From contig NZ_JAAKZV010000005.1 in NCBI RefSeq assembly GCF_011044975.1, positions 37,037-101,036 of the forward strand: a stretch of 64,000 nucleotides of DNA, given 5' to 3'. The notes below the pieces were generated by a model. That model searched no databases, was not told the DNA's origin, and was given only the letters and a program-made list of their open reading frames with translations. Origin of the DNA: Streptomyces coryli (GTDB taxonomy: Bacteria; Actinomycetota; Actinomycetes; Streptomycetales; Streptomycetaceae). Each line of letters opens with the position of its first letter. Position 1 is the stretch's first letter. The translations under genes and the position numbers were made by a program. This document shows, one piece after another, positions 52,462 to 61,848 of the stretch.

Positions 52462-52992
52462 ATGACTATTTCCTGGACCGCACCGAAGATCGACCGCCAG
52501 GAGGGCCCGCTGGTCGGGCCCGAGCGGGCGATGCTGCAGGACTATCTGAACTGGCACCGCGACACGCTCCTGCTCAAGTGCGAGGGCCTGACCGCCGAGC
52601 AGCTCGGCACGGCTGCCGTACCGACGTCGAATCTCACCCTGCACGGGCTGGTGCGGCACCTGACGAAGGTGGAGCGGAGCTGGTTCCGGCAGGACGTCGC
52701 GGGCGAGGACGTGCCGAAGCTCTACTCGACGGCGGAGCGGCCCGACGCGGATTACGAGGATCTCGACGCGTCGGCGGCGGAGGCGGACTTCGCCGCGTAC
52801 CGGGACGAGGTCGCCGCGTGCGATGCGGTGATGGCGGGATACGAACTCGACGACACGTTCACGTTCGGGCGAGTCGAGCGGCAGACGATGAGCGTGCGCT
52901 GCCTGTACCTGCACATGATCGAGGAGTATGCGCGGCACAACGGGCACGCGGACATGATCCGGCAGGCGATCGACGGCGTGACGGGGGAGTGA
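52462..52992 (+). CDS. DinB-fold protein (DUF664), copy 2
   Basis: A 176-residue paralogue of the gene just upstream, with the same LHGLVRHLTKVERSWF and EEYARHNGHADMIRQ metal motifs. It begins with the ATG at 52462, five bases after the TGA of copy 1. The two differ most in the middle, so they may have diverged in substrate. The stop is 4 bases from that of the convergent methyltransferase gene. Confidence 0.9.
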   Translation: MTISWTAPKIDRQEGPLVGPERAMLQDYLNWHRDTLLLKCEGLTAEQLGTAAVPTSNLTLHGLVRHLTKVERSWFRQDVAGEDVPKLYSTAERPDADYEDLDASAAEADFAAYRDEVAACDAVMAGYELDDTFTFGRVERQTMSVRCLYLHMIEEYARHNGHADMIRQAIDGVTGE

Positions 52993-52996
52993 GCCG

Positions 52997-53653
52997 TCAG
53001 CCGGGCTTGTGGGCGACGCCCAGGACGTGACCGGCCGCCGGCCCGTTGAAGGGCACCTTGACGTGGTCGTACGGGCCGATCTCGAAGCCGGCGCGGGTGA
53101 TGGCGGCGATCGCGTCGCGGGAGGTGTGGCAGCCGCCGAGGAGCAGGGGCCAGAAGGTGTGGTCGACGGTCCACTGGGCGGCGCGGGTCACCGGCCGGTC
53201 CGACCGCACGTGCTCGAAGAACCGCAGCTCCCCGCCCGGGCGCAGGACGCGGCGGAGCTCGCCGAGGGTCCGGTCGACGTCGCGCACGGAGCAGAGCACG
53301 AGCGACGCCACGGCGGCGTCGAAGGCCTCGCTCTTGACGGGCAGCGCTTCGGCGGTGCCGGGCACGACGTCCACGGGAATGTCGGCGCGCAGGGCCGCGT
53401 CGGAGGCGAGGCGGCGGAGGCGGCGCTCCGGTTCGATCGCGACGACCTCGGAGACGGTGCCCGGGTAATGCGCGAAGCTGAGGCCGTTGCCGGCGCCGAT
53501 CTCGATGACGCGGCCGGTGAGGCCGTCGAGGAGCCGGTCCCGGTGGGCGCCGAGACCGGCGCCCACTTCCGCGCGGGGGCTCATCCTGGCGTAAAAGCGG
53601 GCGAAGAGCGGGTGGTGCACGGCGTCTCGCGGGGTTTTGCTGCGGCCGGGCAT
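52997..53653 (-). CDS. Class I SAM-dependent methyltransferase
   Basis: A 218-residue methyltransferase of the METTL7/UbiE-like group. SAM binding is by VIEIGAGNGLSFAHYPG; RRVLRPGGELRFFEHVRS is motif III. The substrate is unknown. It lies between DinB and AraC genes, with no obvious operon partner. The ATG at 53653 has a GGACACCCC stretch upstream, so the ribosome site is weak. Confidence 0.85.
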   Translation of the reverse strand: MPGRSKTPRDAVHHPLFARFYARMSPRAEVGAGLGAHRDRLLDGLTGRVIEIGAGNGLSFAHYPGTVSEVVAIEPERRLRRLASDAALRADIPVDVVPGTAEALPVKSEAFDAAVASLVLCSVRDVDRTLGELRRVLRPGGELRFFEHVRSDRPVTRAAQWTVDHTFWPLLLGGCHTSRDAIAAITRAGFEIGPYDHVKVPFNGPAAGHVLGVAHKPG

Positions 53654-53738
53654 TGGGGTGTCCCTCCGACGACAGTGCTACGGCGATTGTGCCGTGCGCA
53701 CGGCGGGATGCATCCGTATCTGCGGCAGGGCGCTGGAC

Positions 53739-54539
53739 GTGTCTGAACTCCCGGCCGCAGGAACGGCTGTCGTACGACTCGACACCCCGCCGGCCCCGGA
53801 AGCCATCGGCATCGGCGTGCACGGCCCGGCGGGCCACGTGGACGAGTTCCTGCTGCCGGACCTCTGGCAGTTCCACCTCTACGACTACGAGGCCGACCTG
53901 ACCGTCGGCGGGGTCGAGCACACCATCCGCCCCGGCAGCGTCAGCCTGGTGCCACCCGGAACGCCGGTGCGCTACCGCTATCGCGGTCGCTCGGAGCACC
54001 TCTACGTCCATCTCCGGCTCGGCGCGGGCGGCGCACCGCGCGAGGTGGCGGCGGTGCAGCACGCCGGGGTGCATGTCACCGAGCTGGACCGGCAGTTGCG
54101 GAAGGCCCTCTCCGCCTGGCCGCAGACGCCCGGGCGGGCGGTCGCCGAGGTGTGGGCGGCGCTGTGGCGGGTGGCCGAGCTCGAGCCGCCCCGCGACCGG
54201 ACGGCGCACGGCACTCATCCGGCGGTGGCTGCCGCGGTGGCCCTGATCGAGGCGCGGCTCGCCCGGCCGCTGACCGTGTCCGGGATCGCCAAGGAGACAG
54301 GGGTCTCCCACAACCACCTGACCCGCCTGTTCCGGGCCGCCACCGGGCAGACGGTGATCGGCTATATCCGCACCCGCAGAATGACGCAGGCCCGGCACCT
54401 GCTGCGGGCCAGCACCCTGTCCATTGCCGCGGTCGCCGCCACCGTCGGCATCCCGGACCTGCAGGCGTTCAACAAAGCGTGCCACCGGGAGCTGGGCGCC
54501 TCCCCGCGCGCCATCAGAGCCGGGGCCGCCCGAAGGTGA
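53739..54539 (+). CDS. AraC family transcriptional regulator
   Basis: A 266-residue regulator: an N-terminal cupin-like effector domain (about 15-130) and a C-terminal double helix-turn-helix (about 165-262, LTVSGIAKETGVSHNHLTRLF, then IRTRRMTQARHLLRASTLSI). The GTG at 53739 is preferred, since the earlier ATG at 53637 would add residues unlike the family and overlap the divergent gene. The gene is 65 bases from a PhyH dioxygenase on the same strand, its probable target. Confidence 0.88.
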   Translation: MSELPAAGTAVVRLDTPPAPEAIGIGVHGPAGHVDEFLLPDLWQFHLYDYEADLTVGGVEHTIRPGSVSLVPPGTPVRYRYRGRSEHLYVHLRLGAGGAPREVAAVQHAGVHVTELDRQLRKALSAWPQTPGRAVAEVWAALWRVAELEPPRDRTAHGTHPAVAAAVALIEARLARPLTVSGIAKETGVSHNHLTRLFRAATGQTVIGYIRTRRMTQARHLLRASTLSIAAVAATVGIPDLQAFNKACHRELGASPRAIRAGAARR

Positions 54540-54604
54540 GAATCGACCAGTGGACGGTGAACGCGACCCACGCGATCCGACACCGCCGCTCCTAGCTTGG
54601 ACGC

Positions 54605-55435
54605 ATGGAAGAAGCCGAGACAGACATCCCCGAAGCTCTGCTCAGTTCGGTGCAGATGGCCCGCTTCGTAGCGCGCGGTTCGGTCCGCCTCGACGCGGTG
54701 GTCCCGCCGGAGATGAACGCCGAGGCGCTGCCCGTCCTCGATGACGGAGTGCCGCCGGTGCCGTACGGTACGCCGGTGAGCCAGGCCTTCAAGCCGGGCT
54801 CGTTCCCCCGCCGGCTGCTCGAACTGCCGCAGGTGGCCGGTGCGTTGCGAAGCCTGGTGGGCCCGGAGCCGACGGTCGACCACCACGCCGTGCACATCCG
54901 CGAACCGCACGGCGGTGAGGCCCAGCCACTGCACGCGGACGCCATCATCGACGTACGACCGGACGCCTTCGACGTCCAGCTCATGTACTACCCGCAGCAG
55001 GTGACCCTCGAAATGGGCGGCACCCTCAGCGTGCCCGGCAGCCATCTGCGGCGCACCAACGAGTCCGACACCGGCCGCTACCAGAACCTGCGCGGCCAGG
55101 ACCGGCTCGTCTGTCCGGCCGGCACCGTGGTGTTCCTGCACCACGGACTCTGGCACGGCGGCCGGCGCAACGACAGCGACAGCCGCCGCTACATGTTCAA
55201 GATCCGCTTCAATCCCCGGGTGCGACAGCGGCTCCTGTGGGACACCTCGGACCTGCACGACCCGGAGGTGCACGCCGAGCTCGACACGCACTTCCCTTGG
55301 TACGAGCAGGCGTCGGGCCGGCTCGAGCGGTACAACCGCGCGCTGCTTTGGCGCGAGCTCACCGGCGACGACACCTTCGACATCGAGCACTGGGTGACCA
55401 GGACCGCCAACCGCCCTCAGGAGGCTGCCGTATGA
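54605..55435 (+). CDS. Phytanoyl-CoA dioxygenase family (PhyH) protein
   Basis: A 276-residue Fe(II)/2-oxoglutarate dioxygenase. The iron triad is H110-x-D112 (PLHADAII) and H184 (GLWHGGRRN), with Arg beyond it for the 2-oxoglutarate. PhyH proteins hydroxylate lipids or secondary metabolites. The upstream AraC gene likely controls it, and a 100-residue protein is coupled to its stop (ATGA). The substrate is unknown. Confidence 0.9.
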   Translation: MEEAETDIPEALLSSVQMARFVARGSVRLDAVVPPEMNAEALPVLDDGVPPVPYGTPVSQAFKPGSFPRRLLELPQVAGALRSLVGPEPTVDHHAVHIREPHGGEAQPLHADAIIDVRPDAFDVQLMYYPQQVTLEMGGTLSVPGSHLRRTNESDTGRYQNLRGQDRLVCPAGTVVFLHHGLWHGGRRNDSDSRRYMFKIRFNPRVRQRLLWDTSDLHDPEVHAELDTHFPWYEQASGRLERYNRALLWRELTGDDTFDIEHWVTRTANRPQEAAV

Positions 55436-55734
55436 CCGCACCCACGACGACCGCACTGAGGCAGCAGCTGCTGGTGCTGTACCTGTCGACCTCCGCCCTC
55501 GACTCGCCGGTCGTCGCCTGGTCGCGCTACGACGGGACCGGCCGCACCACCCCGACGGCGGGGGACAGCGACGAACCGCCGTACCCGACGGGCGTCGCCG
55601 CCCTCCTCGACGGCTGGCGGCTGATCCAGGTCGCGCAGCTGATCCCGCCCGCCCGGGGCCACGAGTACGACACGTCCTTCCTCAAGCACGAGTGCTTCTT
55701 CGAGAGGATCGTGGATCTACGGGAGCCGGCGTGA
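55432..55734 (+). CDS. Small hypothetical protein coupled to the PhyH gene
   Basis: A 100-residue soluble protein whose ATG overlaps the stop of the PhyH gene (ATGA). It has a helical start (LRQQLLVLYLSTSALDS) and an end with SFLKHECFFERI. I do not recognise a domain. The tight coupling suggests it works with the dioxygenase, for example as a subunit or partner. Confidence 0.7.
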   Translation: MTAPTTTALRQQLLVLYLSTSALDSPVVAWSRYDGTGRTTPTAGDSDEPPYPTGVAALLDGWRLIQVAQLIPPARGHEYDTSFLKHECFFERIVDLREPA

Positions 55735-55738
55735 CCGG

Positions 55739-56461
55739 TCAGCCCGGCGGCGCCCACCGCGCCGCAAAGTCCCGCGCATCCCACCCACCGCCGAGCCGCG
55801 GCGCCAGCCACCCCGACGCGGCTGCGCGAAATTCCGACGGCACCAGCCCGCCGGACCCCGAAGGCACCGCCCCCAGCAGCGGCACCGCCGCCACCTCCGG
55901 CAGGTCCGCCACATTGCACCGCGCCGCCAGATCCGGCTCACCCGGCCACGACCCGACGACCACGCCAGGGCATTCGATGCCCCGCGATCGCAGCGCCTCG
56001 GTCGTCAGCTCCGTGACGTTGAGCGTGCCGAGCCCGGCCGCCGCCACGACGATGACGGGCGCACCGACAAGCGCCGCCGCATCAGCGAGCGTCCCCCCGT
56101 CGGCGTCGTATCGCACCAGCAGCCCACCGGCCCCCTCGACCAGCACCAGGTCGTGCGCGGCCGCCAGCTTCTCCGCCGCCTCCGCCACCTCCCCGGGCCG
56201 TACGGGCGCCAGCCCGCACCGCCGGGCAGCCGTCCCCGGCGCGAGCGGCTCCGGATAGCGCGCCAGCTCCACTCCCGTTACGGACCCGGCGAGGCGAGCC
56301 ACCTCCGCGACATCGCCGGGCTCCCCAGGCGCGACCCCGGTCTGCGCCGCCTTCAGCACGGCCACCGACCGCCCCGCGGCCACCGCGACCGCGGCCAGCG
56401 CCGCCGTCACCACGGTCTTGCCGATCTCCGTACCCGTACCGCTGACAAACGTGACGCCCAT
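55739..56461 (-). CDS. bioD: Dethiobiotin synthase
   Basis: A 240-residue ATP-dependent carboxylase that closes the ureido ring of dethiobiotin from DAPA and CO2. The P-loop is GTGTEIGKT (8-16; the family usually has GTDTGVGKT, so the third position varies) and K15 is kept, as is [12 protein letters not shown]. It ends the bioB-bioA-bioD run; the ATG at 56461 is 2 bases before the bioA stop. Confidence 0.95.
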   Translation of the reverse strand: MGVTFVSGTGTEIGKTVVTAALAAVAVAAGRSVAVLKAAQTGVAPGEPGDVAEVARLAGSVTGVELARYPEPLAPGTAARRCGLAPVRPGEVAEAAEKLAAAHDLVLVEGAGGLLVRYDADGGTLADAAALVGAPVIVVAAAGLGTLNVTELTTEALRSRGIECPGVVVGSWPGEPDLAARCNVADLPEVAAVPLLGAVPSGSGGLVPSEFRAAASGWLAPRLGGGWDARDFAARWAPPG

Positions 56462-56463
56462 GC

Positions 56464-57768
56464 TCACCCAGCCTCCGCCGCCGCACACACCGCCGCGCAG
56501 ACGCGCGCGAGATCCGCGTCGCCCGTCACGTACGGCGGCATCGTGTAGATCAGATCCCGGAACGGCCGCAGCCACACCCCGGCCGAAACCGCCGCCCGCG
56601 ATGCCGCCGCCATGTCCACCTCGTGGTCCAGCTGTACGACACCGATCGCCCCGAGCACCCGCACATCCCGCACTCCGCGGAGCTCCGCCGCCCCGGCGAG
56701 GCCGTCCGCGAGACCGCCCTCGATCCGCTTCACCTCGGCCTGCCAGTCCTGCCCGGTCAGCAGGTCCACGGAGGCGCACGCCACCGCCGCGGCCAGCGGA
56801 TTGCCCATGAACGTCGGCCCATGCGCCAGCACCGGCACCTCGCCCCGCGAGATGCCTTCGGCGACCTCACTCGTGCACAGCGTCGCCGCCATGGTCAGAT
56901 AGCCGCCGGTCAGCGCCTTGCCCAGGCACATCACATCGGGCGACACCTGCGCATGATCCGCCGCGAACAGCGCCCCCGTACGCCCGAATCCGGTCGCGAT
57001 CTCGTCGAAGACCAGCAGCACATCGTGCTCGTCGCACGCCTCCCGCAGCACCCGCAGATAGCCGGGGGAGTGGAAGCGCATCCCGCCCGCGCCCTGCACC
57101 ACCGGTTCGACGATCACCGCGGCCAGCTCATCCGCATGCCGCGCCACCGTCTCCCGCAGATGGTCCGCGTACGCCGGGTCCACCGCATCCGCGAAGCCCC
57201 CCGGCGGCGCGTCCGCGAACACCTGCTGAGGCAGCACGCCACCCCACAGATGGTGCATGCCGCCGTCCGGATCGCACACGCTCATCGGCTGCCACGTGTC
57301 CCCGTGATAGCCGCCGCGCCACGTCATCAGCCGCCGCTTGCCCGGCCGCCCCCGCGAACGCCAGTACTGCAGGCACATCTTCGCCGCGACCTCGACCGAC
57401 ACCGACCCGGAGTCGGCGAGGAAGACGTGCCGCAGCGGCTCCGGCGTGATCTCCACCAGCCGCGTCGCCAGCGCCACCGCCGGCTCGTGCGTCAGGCCGC
57501 CGAACATCACATGGCTCATCCGGTCCAGCTGATCGCGCGCGGCCTCGTCCAGCGCCGGGTGCCGGTAGCCGTGGATCGCCGACCACCAGGACGACATCCC
57601 GTCGATGAGCTCGTCACGCCCGTACGCCGGCTCCGCGAGCCGCAGCCGCACCCCGGCCGCCGACTCGACGACCAGGGGCTGCTGCCGCCCGGGCATGGGC
57701 CCGTACGGGTGCCAGACGTGCTCGCGGTCGAGCTCCAGCAGCTGCCGCGGCGGAAGCGGGTCACGCAT
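56464..57768 (-). CDS. bioA: Adenosylmethionine-8-amino-7-oxononanoate aminotransferase
   Basis: A 434-residue class III aminotransferase that makes DAPA from KAPA with SAM as amino donor. PLP binds K284 ([12 protein letters not shown]) and D255 ([15 protein letters not shown]); [19 protein letters not shown] and [11 protein letters not shown] are BioA features. Its start overlaps the end of bioB by 8 bases and its end lies next to bioD, giving tight translational coupling. Confidence 0.97.
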   Translation of the reverse strand: MRDPLPPRQLLELDREHVWHPYGPMPGRQQPLVVESAAGVRLRLAEPAYGRDELIDGMSSWWSAIHGYRHPALDEAARDQLDRMSHVMFGGLTHEPAVALATRLVEITPEPLRHVFLADSGSVSVEVAAKMCLQYWRSRGRPGKRRLMTWRGGYHGDTWQPMSVCDPDGGMHHLWGGVLPQQVFADAPPGGFADAVDPAYADHLRETVARHADELAAVIVEPVVQGAGGMRFHSPGYLRVLREACDEHDVLLVFDEIATGFGRTGALFAADHAQVSPDVMCLGKALTGGYLTMAATLCTSEVAEGISRGEVPVLAHGPTFMGNPLAAAVACASVDLLTGQDWQAEVKRIEGGLADGLAGAAELRGVRDVRVLGAIGVVQLDHEVDMAAASRAAVSAGVWLRPFRDLIYTMPPYVTGDADLARVCAAVCAAAEAG

Positions 57769-58825
57769 TCGGTGGCAGCTCCGTCCCGGCGCCGCGGCGG
57801 CGGACCGCGACCAGCTCCGCGTCGCGGTGCTCCGGCAGGGTCGTCGTCTCCTGGCCCTCCACCTCGAAGCCCGCGTCCGCGATCATGTCGAGGTCGGCCT
57901 TGCCGGCCTGGCCCTCGCTGGTCAGGTAGTCGCCGAGGAAGATGGAGTTGGCGATGTGCAGGGCGAGCGGCTGCAGGCTGCGCAGGTGCACCTCGCGGCC
58001 GCCGGCGATGCGGACCTCGACGTCGGGGTGGACGAAGCGGACCATGGCGAGGATCTTCATCGCCCGCTGCGGGGTGAGGTTCCACTCCTTGGCCAGCGGC
58101 GTGCCCTCGAAGGGGATCAGGAAGTTCACCGGCACCGAGTCCGGGTCCATTTCCCGTAGCGCGAAGGCGACGTCCACCAGGTCGGCGTCGCTCTCACCCA
58201 TCCCGGCGATCAGCCCGGAGCAGGCCGAAAGGCCCGCCGCCTGGGCCTGCTTGACCGTCTGCACCCGGTCGGAGAAGTCGTGCGTGGAGCAGATGTCGCC
58301 GTACATCTCCTCCGAGGTGTTCAGGTTGTGGTTGTACGCGTCCGCGCCCGCCGCGCGCAGCCGGTCGGCCTGGCCGTCGGAGAGCAGGCCCAGGCAGGCG
58401 CACACCTCGACGCCCTCGTTCTCGTCGCGGATCGCCGAGATGGTGTCGGCGACCCGGTCCACGTCCCGGTCCGTCGGCCCGCGGCCGCTGGCGACCAGGC
58501 ACACCCGCTTGGCGCCGCCGGCGACGCCCGAGGCCGCCGCGGCGGCCGCCTCGCCGGGCTTCAGCCAGGTGTACTTCAGGATCTCGGCCTTGGAGCCGAG
58601 CCGCTGCGAGCAGTAGCCGCAGTCCTCCGGGCACAGGCCCGACTTGAGGTTGACCAGATAGTTCAGCTTCACCCGGCGGCCGAAGTACTTCCGGCGCACC
58701 TTGCCGGCGGCCGCCACCACGTCCAGCAGGTCGTCGTCCGGCGTAGCCAGTACGGCGAGCGCCTCGTCCCGGCTCGGCAGCTCGCGCCGCAGCCCTTTGT
58801 CCACCAGCGTCTTCAGCAGGTCCAT
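57761..58825 (-). CDS. bioB: Biotin synthase
   Basis: A 354-residue radical SAM enzyme that inserts sulfur into dethiobiotin. The [4Fe-4S] motif is C65-x3-C69-x2-C72 ([10 protein letters not shown]); conserved Cys and Arg residues of the [2Fe-2S] cluster lie further on ([23 protein letters not shown]). The ATG at 58825 begins [11 protein letters not shown]. It is the first gene of the minus-strand bio operon, divergent from bioF across 120 bases. Confidence 0.97.
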   Translation of the reverse strand: MDLLKTLVDKGLRRELPSRDEALAVLATPDDDLLDVVAAAGKVRRKYFGRRVKLNYLVNLKSGLCPEDCGYCSQRLGSKAEILKYTWLKPGEAAAAAASGVAGGAKRVCLVASGRGPTDRDVDRVADTISAIRDENEGVEVCACLGLLSDGQADRLRAAGADAYNHNLNTSEEMYGDICSTHDFSDRVQTVKQAQAAGLSACSGLIAGMGESDADLVDVAFALREMDPDSVPVNFLIPFEGTPLAKEWNLTPQRAMKILAMVRFVHPDVEVRIAGGREVHLRSLQPLALHIANSIFLGDYLTSEGQAGKADLDMIADAGFEVEGQETTTLPEHRDAELVAVRRRGAGTELPPNA

Positions 58826-58877
58826 GCCGGTGATCCTTCCCCACCACCTGCCCGGCGGCCAATGAGACACCGCACAA

Positions 58878-58920
58878 GGCTCGCCGCGAAGCGTGTGTGC
58901 CTCGCCACACAGCGCGAGCC
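58878..58920. promoter_or_regulatory. Nested inverted repeats between bioB and bioF, with a Crp-like site
   Basis: Outer arms GGCTCGC (58878-58884) and GCGAGCC (58914-58920) enclose inner arms TGTGTG (58894-58899) and CACACA (58906-58911). The inner part fits GTG-N6-GNCAC, the pattern reported for Streptomyces Crp. Placement between the divergent bio genes suggests joint control. I see no BioQ-like TGAAC site. Confidence 0.5.
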
Positions 58921-58945
58921 GGGTCGGGCGTCGTACGGTGCGCAC

Positions 58946-60106
58946 ATGCCCCGCGACCCCCAGCCCACACCCTTCGCCTGGATCGACGAGGCGGCCGCCG
59001 CCCGGCGCCGCGCCGGTCTCGTCCGCACCCTGCGCCCGCGCCCCGCGGACAGCGACCTGCTCGACCTGGCGGGCAACGACTACCTGGGTCTTTCCGCGCA
59101 CCCCGAGGTCACGGGCGCGGCCGCCGAAGCCGCCCGCCGTTGGGGCGCGGGCGCCACCGGCTCCCGCCTGGTCTCCGGCACCACGCAGCTGCACGCCGAA
59201 CTCGAGGCGGAGCTCGCCGCCTTCACCGGCTTCGAGGCCGCGCTCGTCTTCTCCTCCGGGTACGCCGCCAATCTCGCCGCCGTCACCGCACTCACCGGCC
59301 GCGGCAGCCTGGTGGTCTCCGACGCGGGCAATCACGCCTCCCTCATCGACGGCTGCCGGCTCTCCCGCGCCGCGGTCGACGTCGCCCCGCACGCCGACCC
59401 GGAGGCCGTCGACAAGGCCCTGACCGGCCACGACGGCCGCACCCTCGTCGTCACCGACGCCGTTTTCTCCGTCGACGGCGATACGGCTCCGCTGCCCGAG
59501 CTCGCCGCCGTCTGCCGTACGCACGGAGCGGCGCTCCTCGCCGACGACGCCCACGGCCTCGGTGTGCTGGGGGAGGGCGGCCGCGGCACGCTGCATGCCG
59601 CGGGCCTGGCGGGCGATCCGGGTGTCGTCGCGACCGTGACGCTGTCGAAGTCCCTCGGCAGCCAGGGCGGCGCCGTGCTCGGCCCGGCGCCGGTGATCGA
59701 GCATCTGCTCAACACCGCGCGCACCTTCATCTTCGATACGGGCCTGGCCCCGGCCGCGGCGGCCGGCGCCCTGGCGGCGCTGCGGCTGCTCGCCCGCGAA
59801 CCGCGGCGGGCGACCCGCGTCCGCGCCGTGGCGGAGGCGCTGCACGGCGGCCTGACAGCCGCCGGGTTCGCGCCCGTACGACCGCAGGCGGCCGTGGTCT
59901 CCGTGCCTGCGCCGACCCCGGGGTCCGCGGTCCGGTGGGCCGCGGACTGCCGGGACGCCGGCCTCGCGGTCGGTTGCTTCCGTCCGCCGTCGGTGCCGGA
60001 CGGCATCTCCCGCCTGCGGCTGACCGCGCGCGCGGATCTCACGGACGGTCAGGTGGAGCGGGCGGTGACGACGGTGGTGCGCACCGCGCCCGCTAGCAGT
60101 CGGTGA
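58946..60106 (+). CDS. bioF: 8-amino-7-oxononanoate synthase
   Basis: A 386-residue alpha-oxoamine synthase that condenses pimeloyl thioester with L-alanine to give KAPA. PLP is held by K235 ([11 protein letters not shown]) with the DDAHGLG loop (200-206) binding the ring; GNDYLGLS and ATGSRLVSG are family motifs. The ATG at 58946 fits homologues. It is divergent from bioB, so the four biotin genes here can be controlled from one intergenic region. No bioC or bioH is visible. Confidence 0.96.
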   Translation: MPRDPQPTPFAWIDEAAAARRRAGLVRTLRPRPADSDLLDLAGNDYLGLSAHPEVTGAAAEAARRWGAGATGSRLVSGTTQLHAELEAELAAFTGFEAALVFSSGYAANLAAVTALTGRGSLVVSDAGNHASLIDGCRLSRAAVDVAPHADPEAVDKALTGHDGRTLVVTDAVFSVDGDTAPLPELAAVCRTHGAALLADDAHGLGVLGEGGRGTLHAAGLAGDPGVVATVTLSKSLGSQGGAVLGPAPVIEHLLNTARTFIFDTGLAPAAAAGALAALRLLAREPRRATRVRAVAEALHGGLTAAGFAPVRPQAAVVSVPAPTPGSAVRWAADCRDAGLAVGCFRPPSVPDGISRLRLTARADLTDGQVERAVTTVVRTAPASSR

Positions 60107-60326
60107 TTTCGCCGGTCTTGACTGCCGCGGTGAACGACGTCCACGCCTGCGCGGTGAAGACGAGCGTGCCACCCGCCGGGTTCTTCGAGTCGCGGACGGC
60201 GAGCGACCCGGAGACCGTGCGGGTGGTCTCCACGCAGTTGTTGGCGCCTGTCGAATAGCTGCTGCGCACCCAGCGGGCGCCGGGTGGAGCTGCGGTGCTG
60301 GGGATGTACCGGGACGGGGCGGTCAT
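60093..60326 (-). CDS. DUF397 domain protein
   Basis: A 77-residue DUF397 protein ([25 protein letters not shown] and [13 protein letters not shown]). Such small proteins are partners of WhiJ-like XRE regulators in Streptomyces, apparently as antagonists or co-regulators. It lies 9 bases downstream of that regulator and overlaps bioF by 14 bases at the 3-prime end. Confidence 0.92.
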   Translation of the reverse strand: MTAPSRYIPSTAAPPGARWVRSSYSTGANNCVETTRTVSGSLAVRDSKNPAGGTLVFTAQAWTSFTAAVKTGEITDC

Positions 60327-60335
60327 GGTGCCTCC

Positions 60336-61196
60336 TCACGCTCGTGCGCTTATGGCGGCGATCAATTCCAGTGACGCGTCGTGCGGTAGGGCGCCCGCCT
60401 CCAGTGTGGTGAAGGCCTCCCCGTACGCCCTCAGGTCTTCTTTCCGTTCGAGGTAGAGAGTACTCGTCAAGTGGTCGAGAACCACCACATCCAGGTCGGC
60501 TCCGTGCGAAAAAGAGAAGATAACGAAAGGCCCTGTAACCCCAATGTGCACGCCGCTGTCGAACGGCAGCACCTGCAGCCGCACATGGGGCAGTCTCCCC
60601 ACCTCCACGAGATGCCGCAGCTGCTCCGCCATCACCTCGGGCCCGCCCACCTTCCGGCGCAACACCGCCTCGTCCAGCACCGCGTGCAGCAGCAGCGGCC
60701 GGCTGCCGTGCAGCACCGTCTGCCGCGCCAGCCGCACATCCACCAGCGCCTCGACCTGGCGGCCCCGGGCCGCGCTGCCGAGCGCCGCCGAGGTCACGCA
60801 GCGCGCGTAATCCGGCGTCTGCAGCAGGCCGGGCACCACCGTGGTCTCCAGCGTGCGCATGCCGGTCGCCTCCGCCTCCAGGCTGATGAAGTCCCGGTAG
60901 GCGGGCGGCAGTAGATCGCGGTACGAGCTCCACCAGATCCGCGGCCCTGACGCCACCCCCTCGGCCAGCGCCAGCAGCAGCTGCCGCAGTTCGAGATCGC
61001 GCACCCGGTAGGCGTCAAGGAGCAGCACGACGTCCGCCGGCTTGGCGGCGCTGCGCCCCGTCTCGATCCGGCTGACCTTCGACTGATGCCAGCCGACCCG
61101 TCCGGCCGCCTCGCCGCTGGTGAGCCCGGCCAGGGCTCGCTGTCGTCGTAACTCTTCGCCGAGCTTGCGCCGGCGCACCGCTGGACCGTGCCGCAT
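60336..61196 (-). CDS. WhiJ-like XRE regulator with DUF5753 domain
   Basis: A 286-residue regulator: an N-terminal XRE helix-turn-helix (about 10-65, LGEELRRQRALAGLTSGEAAG and WHQSKVSRIE) and a C-terminal DUF5753 domain (about 100-280). Start at ATG 61196 (MRHGPAVRRRK), giving the usual family beginning; a Met 16 codons upstream is less likely. These regulators act with DUF397 proteins and RsbW-like ATPases in developmental control. Confidence 0.92.
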   Translation of the reverse strand: MRHGPAVRRRKLGEELRRQRALAGLTSGEAAGRVGWHQSKVSRIETGRSAAKPADVVLLLDAYRVRDLELRQLLLALAEGVASGPRIWWSSYRDLLPPAYRDFISLEAEATGMRTLETTVVPGLLQTPDYARCVTSAALGSAARGRQVEALVDVRLARQTVLHGSRPLLLHAVLDEAVLRRKVGGPEVMAEQLRHLVEVGRLPHVRLQVLPFDSGVHIGVTGPFVIFSFSHGADLDVVVLDHLTSTLYLERKEDLRAYGEAFTTLEAGALPHDASLELIAAISARA

Positions 61197-61406
61197 GCCG
61201 CACCAGTGTGCCCCCCGAATACGGTCGGCCGTAGCAGACTTCACCGCTTCGAGGGACAGATATATGCAGATCCTGTGAGATCGGCCACGGGCCAGGGCAC
61301 TTCGGTGGCAGGCTGTCGCGCAGCAACCACCCGTGGTCGTCCTCGACTTCTACCCGCACAAAGCGTCGGAGTCCGGCCCCGGGGCGGGAAAGGGACGGGC
61401 GCGGCC

Positions 61407-61835
61407 ATGGCGGATCATCAGGAAGCATCAGTCACTCTGCCGAGCGATCCGGCGTCGGTCACCGCGGCCCGCAGATATGTCACCGAAGTGCTGACCGAGT
61501 GGGGCGTGCCGGAAGAGGCCGAGACCCGTGACACGGTACGCCTGATCGTCTCCGAGCTGGCCACCAACGCCATTCAGCACACTTTCGGGCAGTCGCCCGT
61601 CTTCACGGTGAAGGTGGAGCTGGAGCGCGACGAGGCGCTGCGGATCGGCGTCACCGACAGCCACCCCCGCTGGCCGCAGCGGCTGCCGGCCGCGGTGCAG
61701 CAGGACAACGGCCGCGGCATGGTCATCATCCGCTGGCTGATGGCCGAGGCCGGCGGCCGGCTGACGGTCAAGCCGACAGCGGACGGCGGCAAGACGGTGT
61801 GGATCGCGCTGCCGTGGAAGACGCCGGTGGCCTGA
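61407..61835 (+). CDS. RsbW-like ATP-binding anti-sigma/regulatory protein
   Basis: A 142-residue HATPase_c_2 protein. The N box VRLIVSELATNAIQHTFG and G box DNGRGMVIIRWLM mark an anti-sigma-factor-type kinase fold as in RsbW/SpoIIAB, though a kinase site is not certain. It is divergent from the WhiJ-like regulator gene, the third part of the WhiJ-DUF397-ATPase module common in Streptomyces. The 210 bases between the starts hold no other feature I can name. Confidence 0.88.
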   Translation: MADHQEASVTLPSDPASVTAARRYVTEVLTEWGVPEEAETRDTVRLIVSELATNAIQHTFGQSPVFTVKVELERDEALRIGVTDSHPRWPQRLPAAVQQDNGRGMVIIRWLMAEAGGRLTVKPTADGGKTVWIALPWKTPVA

Positions 61836-61848
61836 GGCCGCCGGCCCC

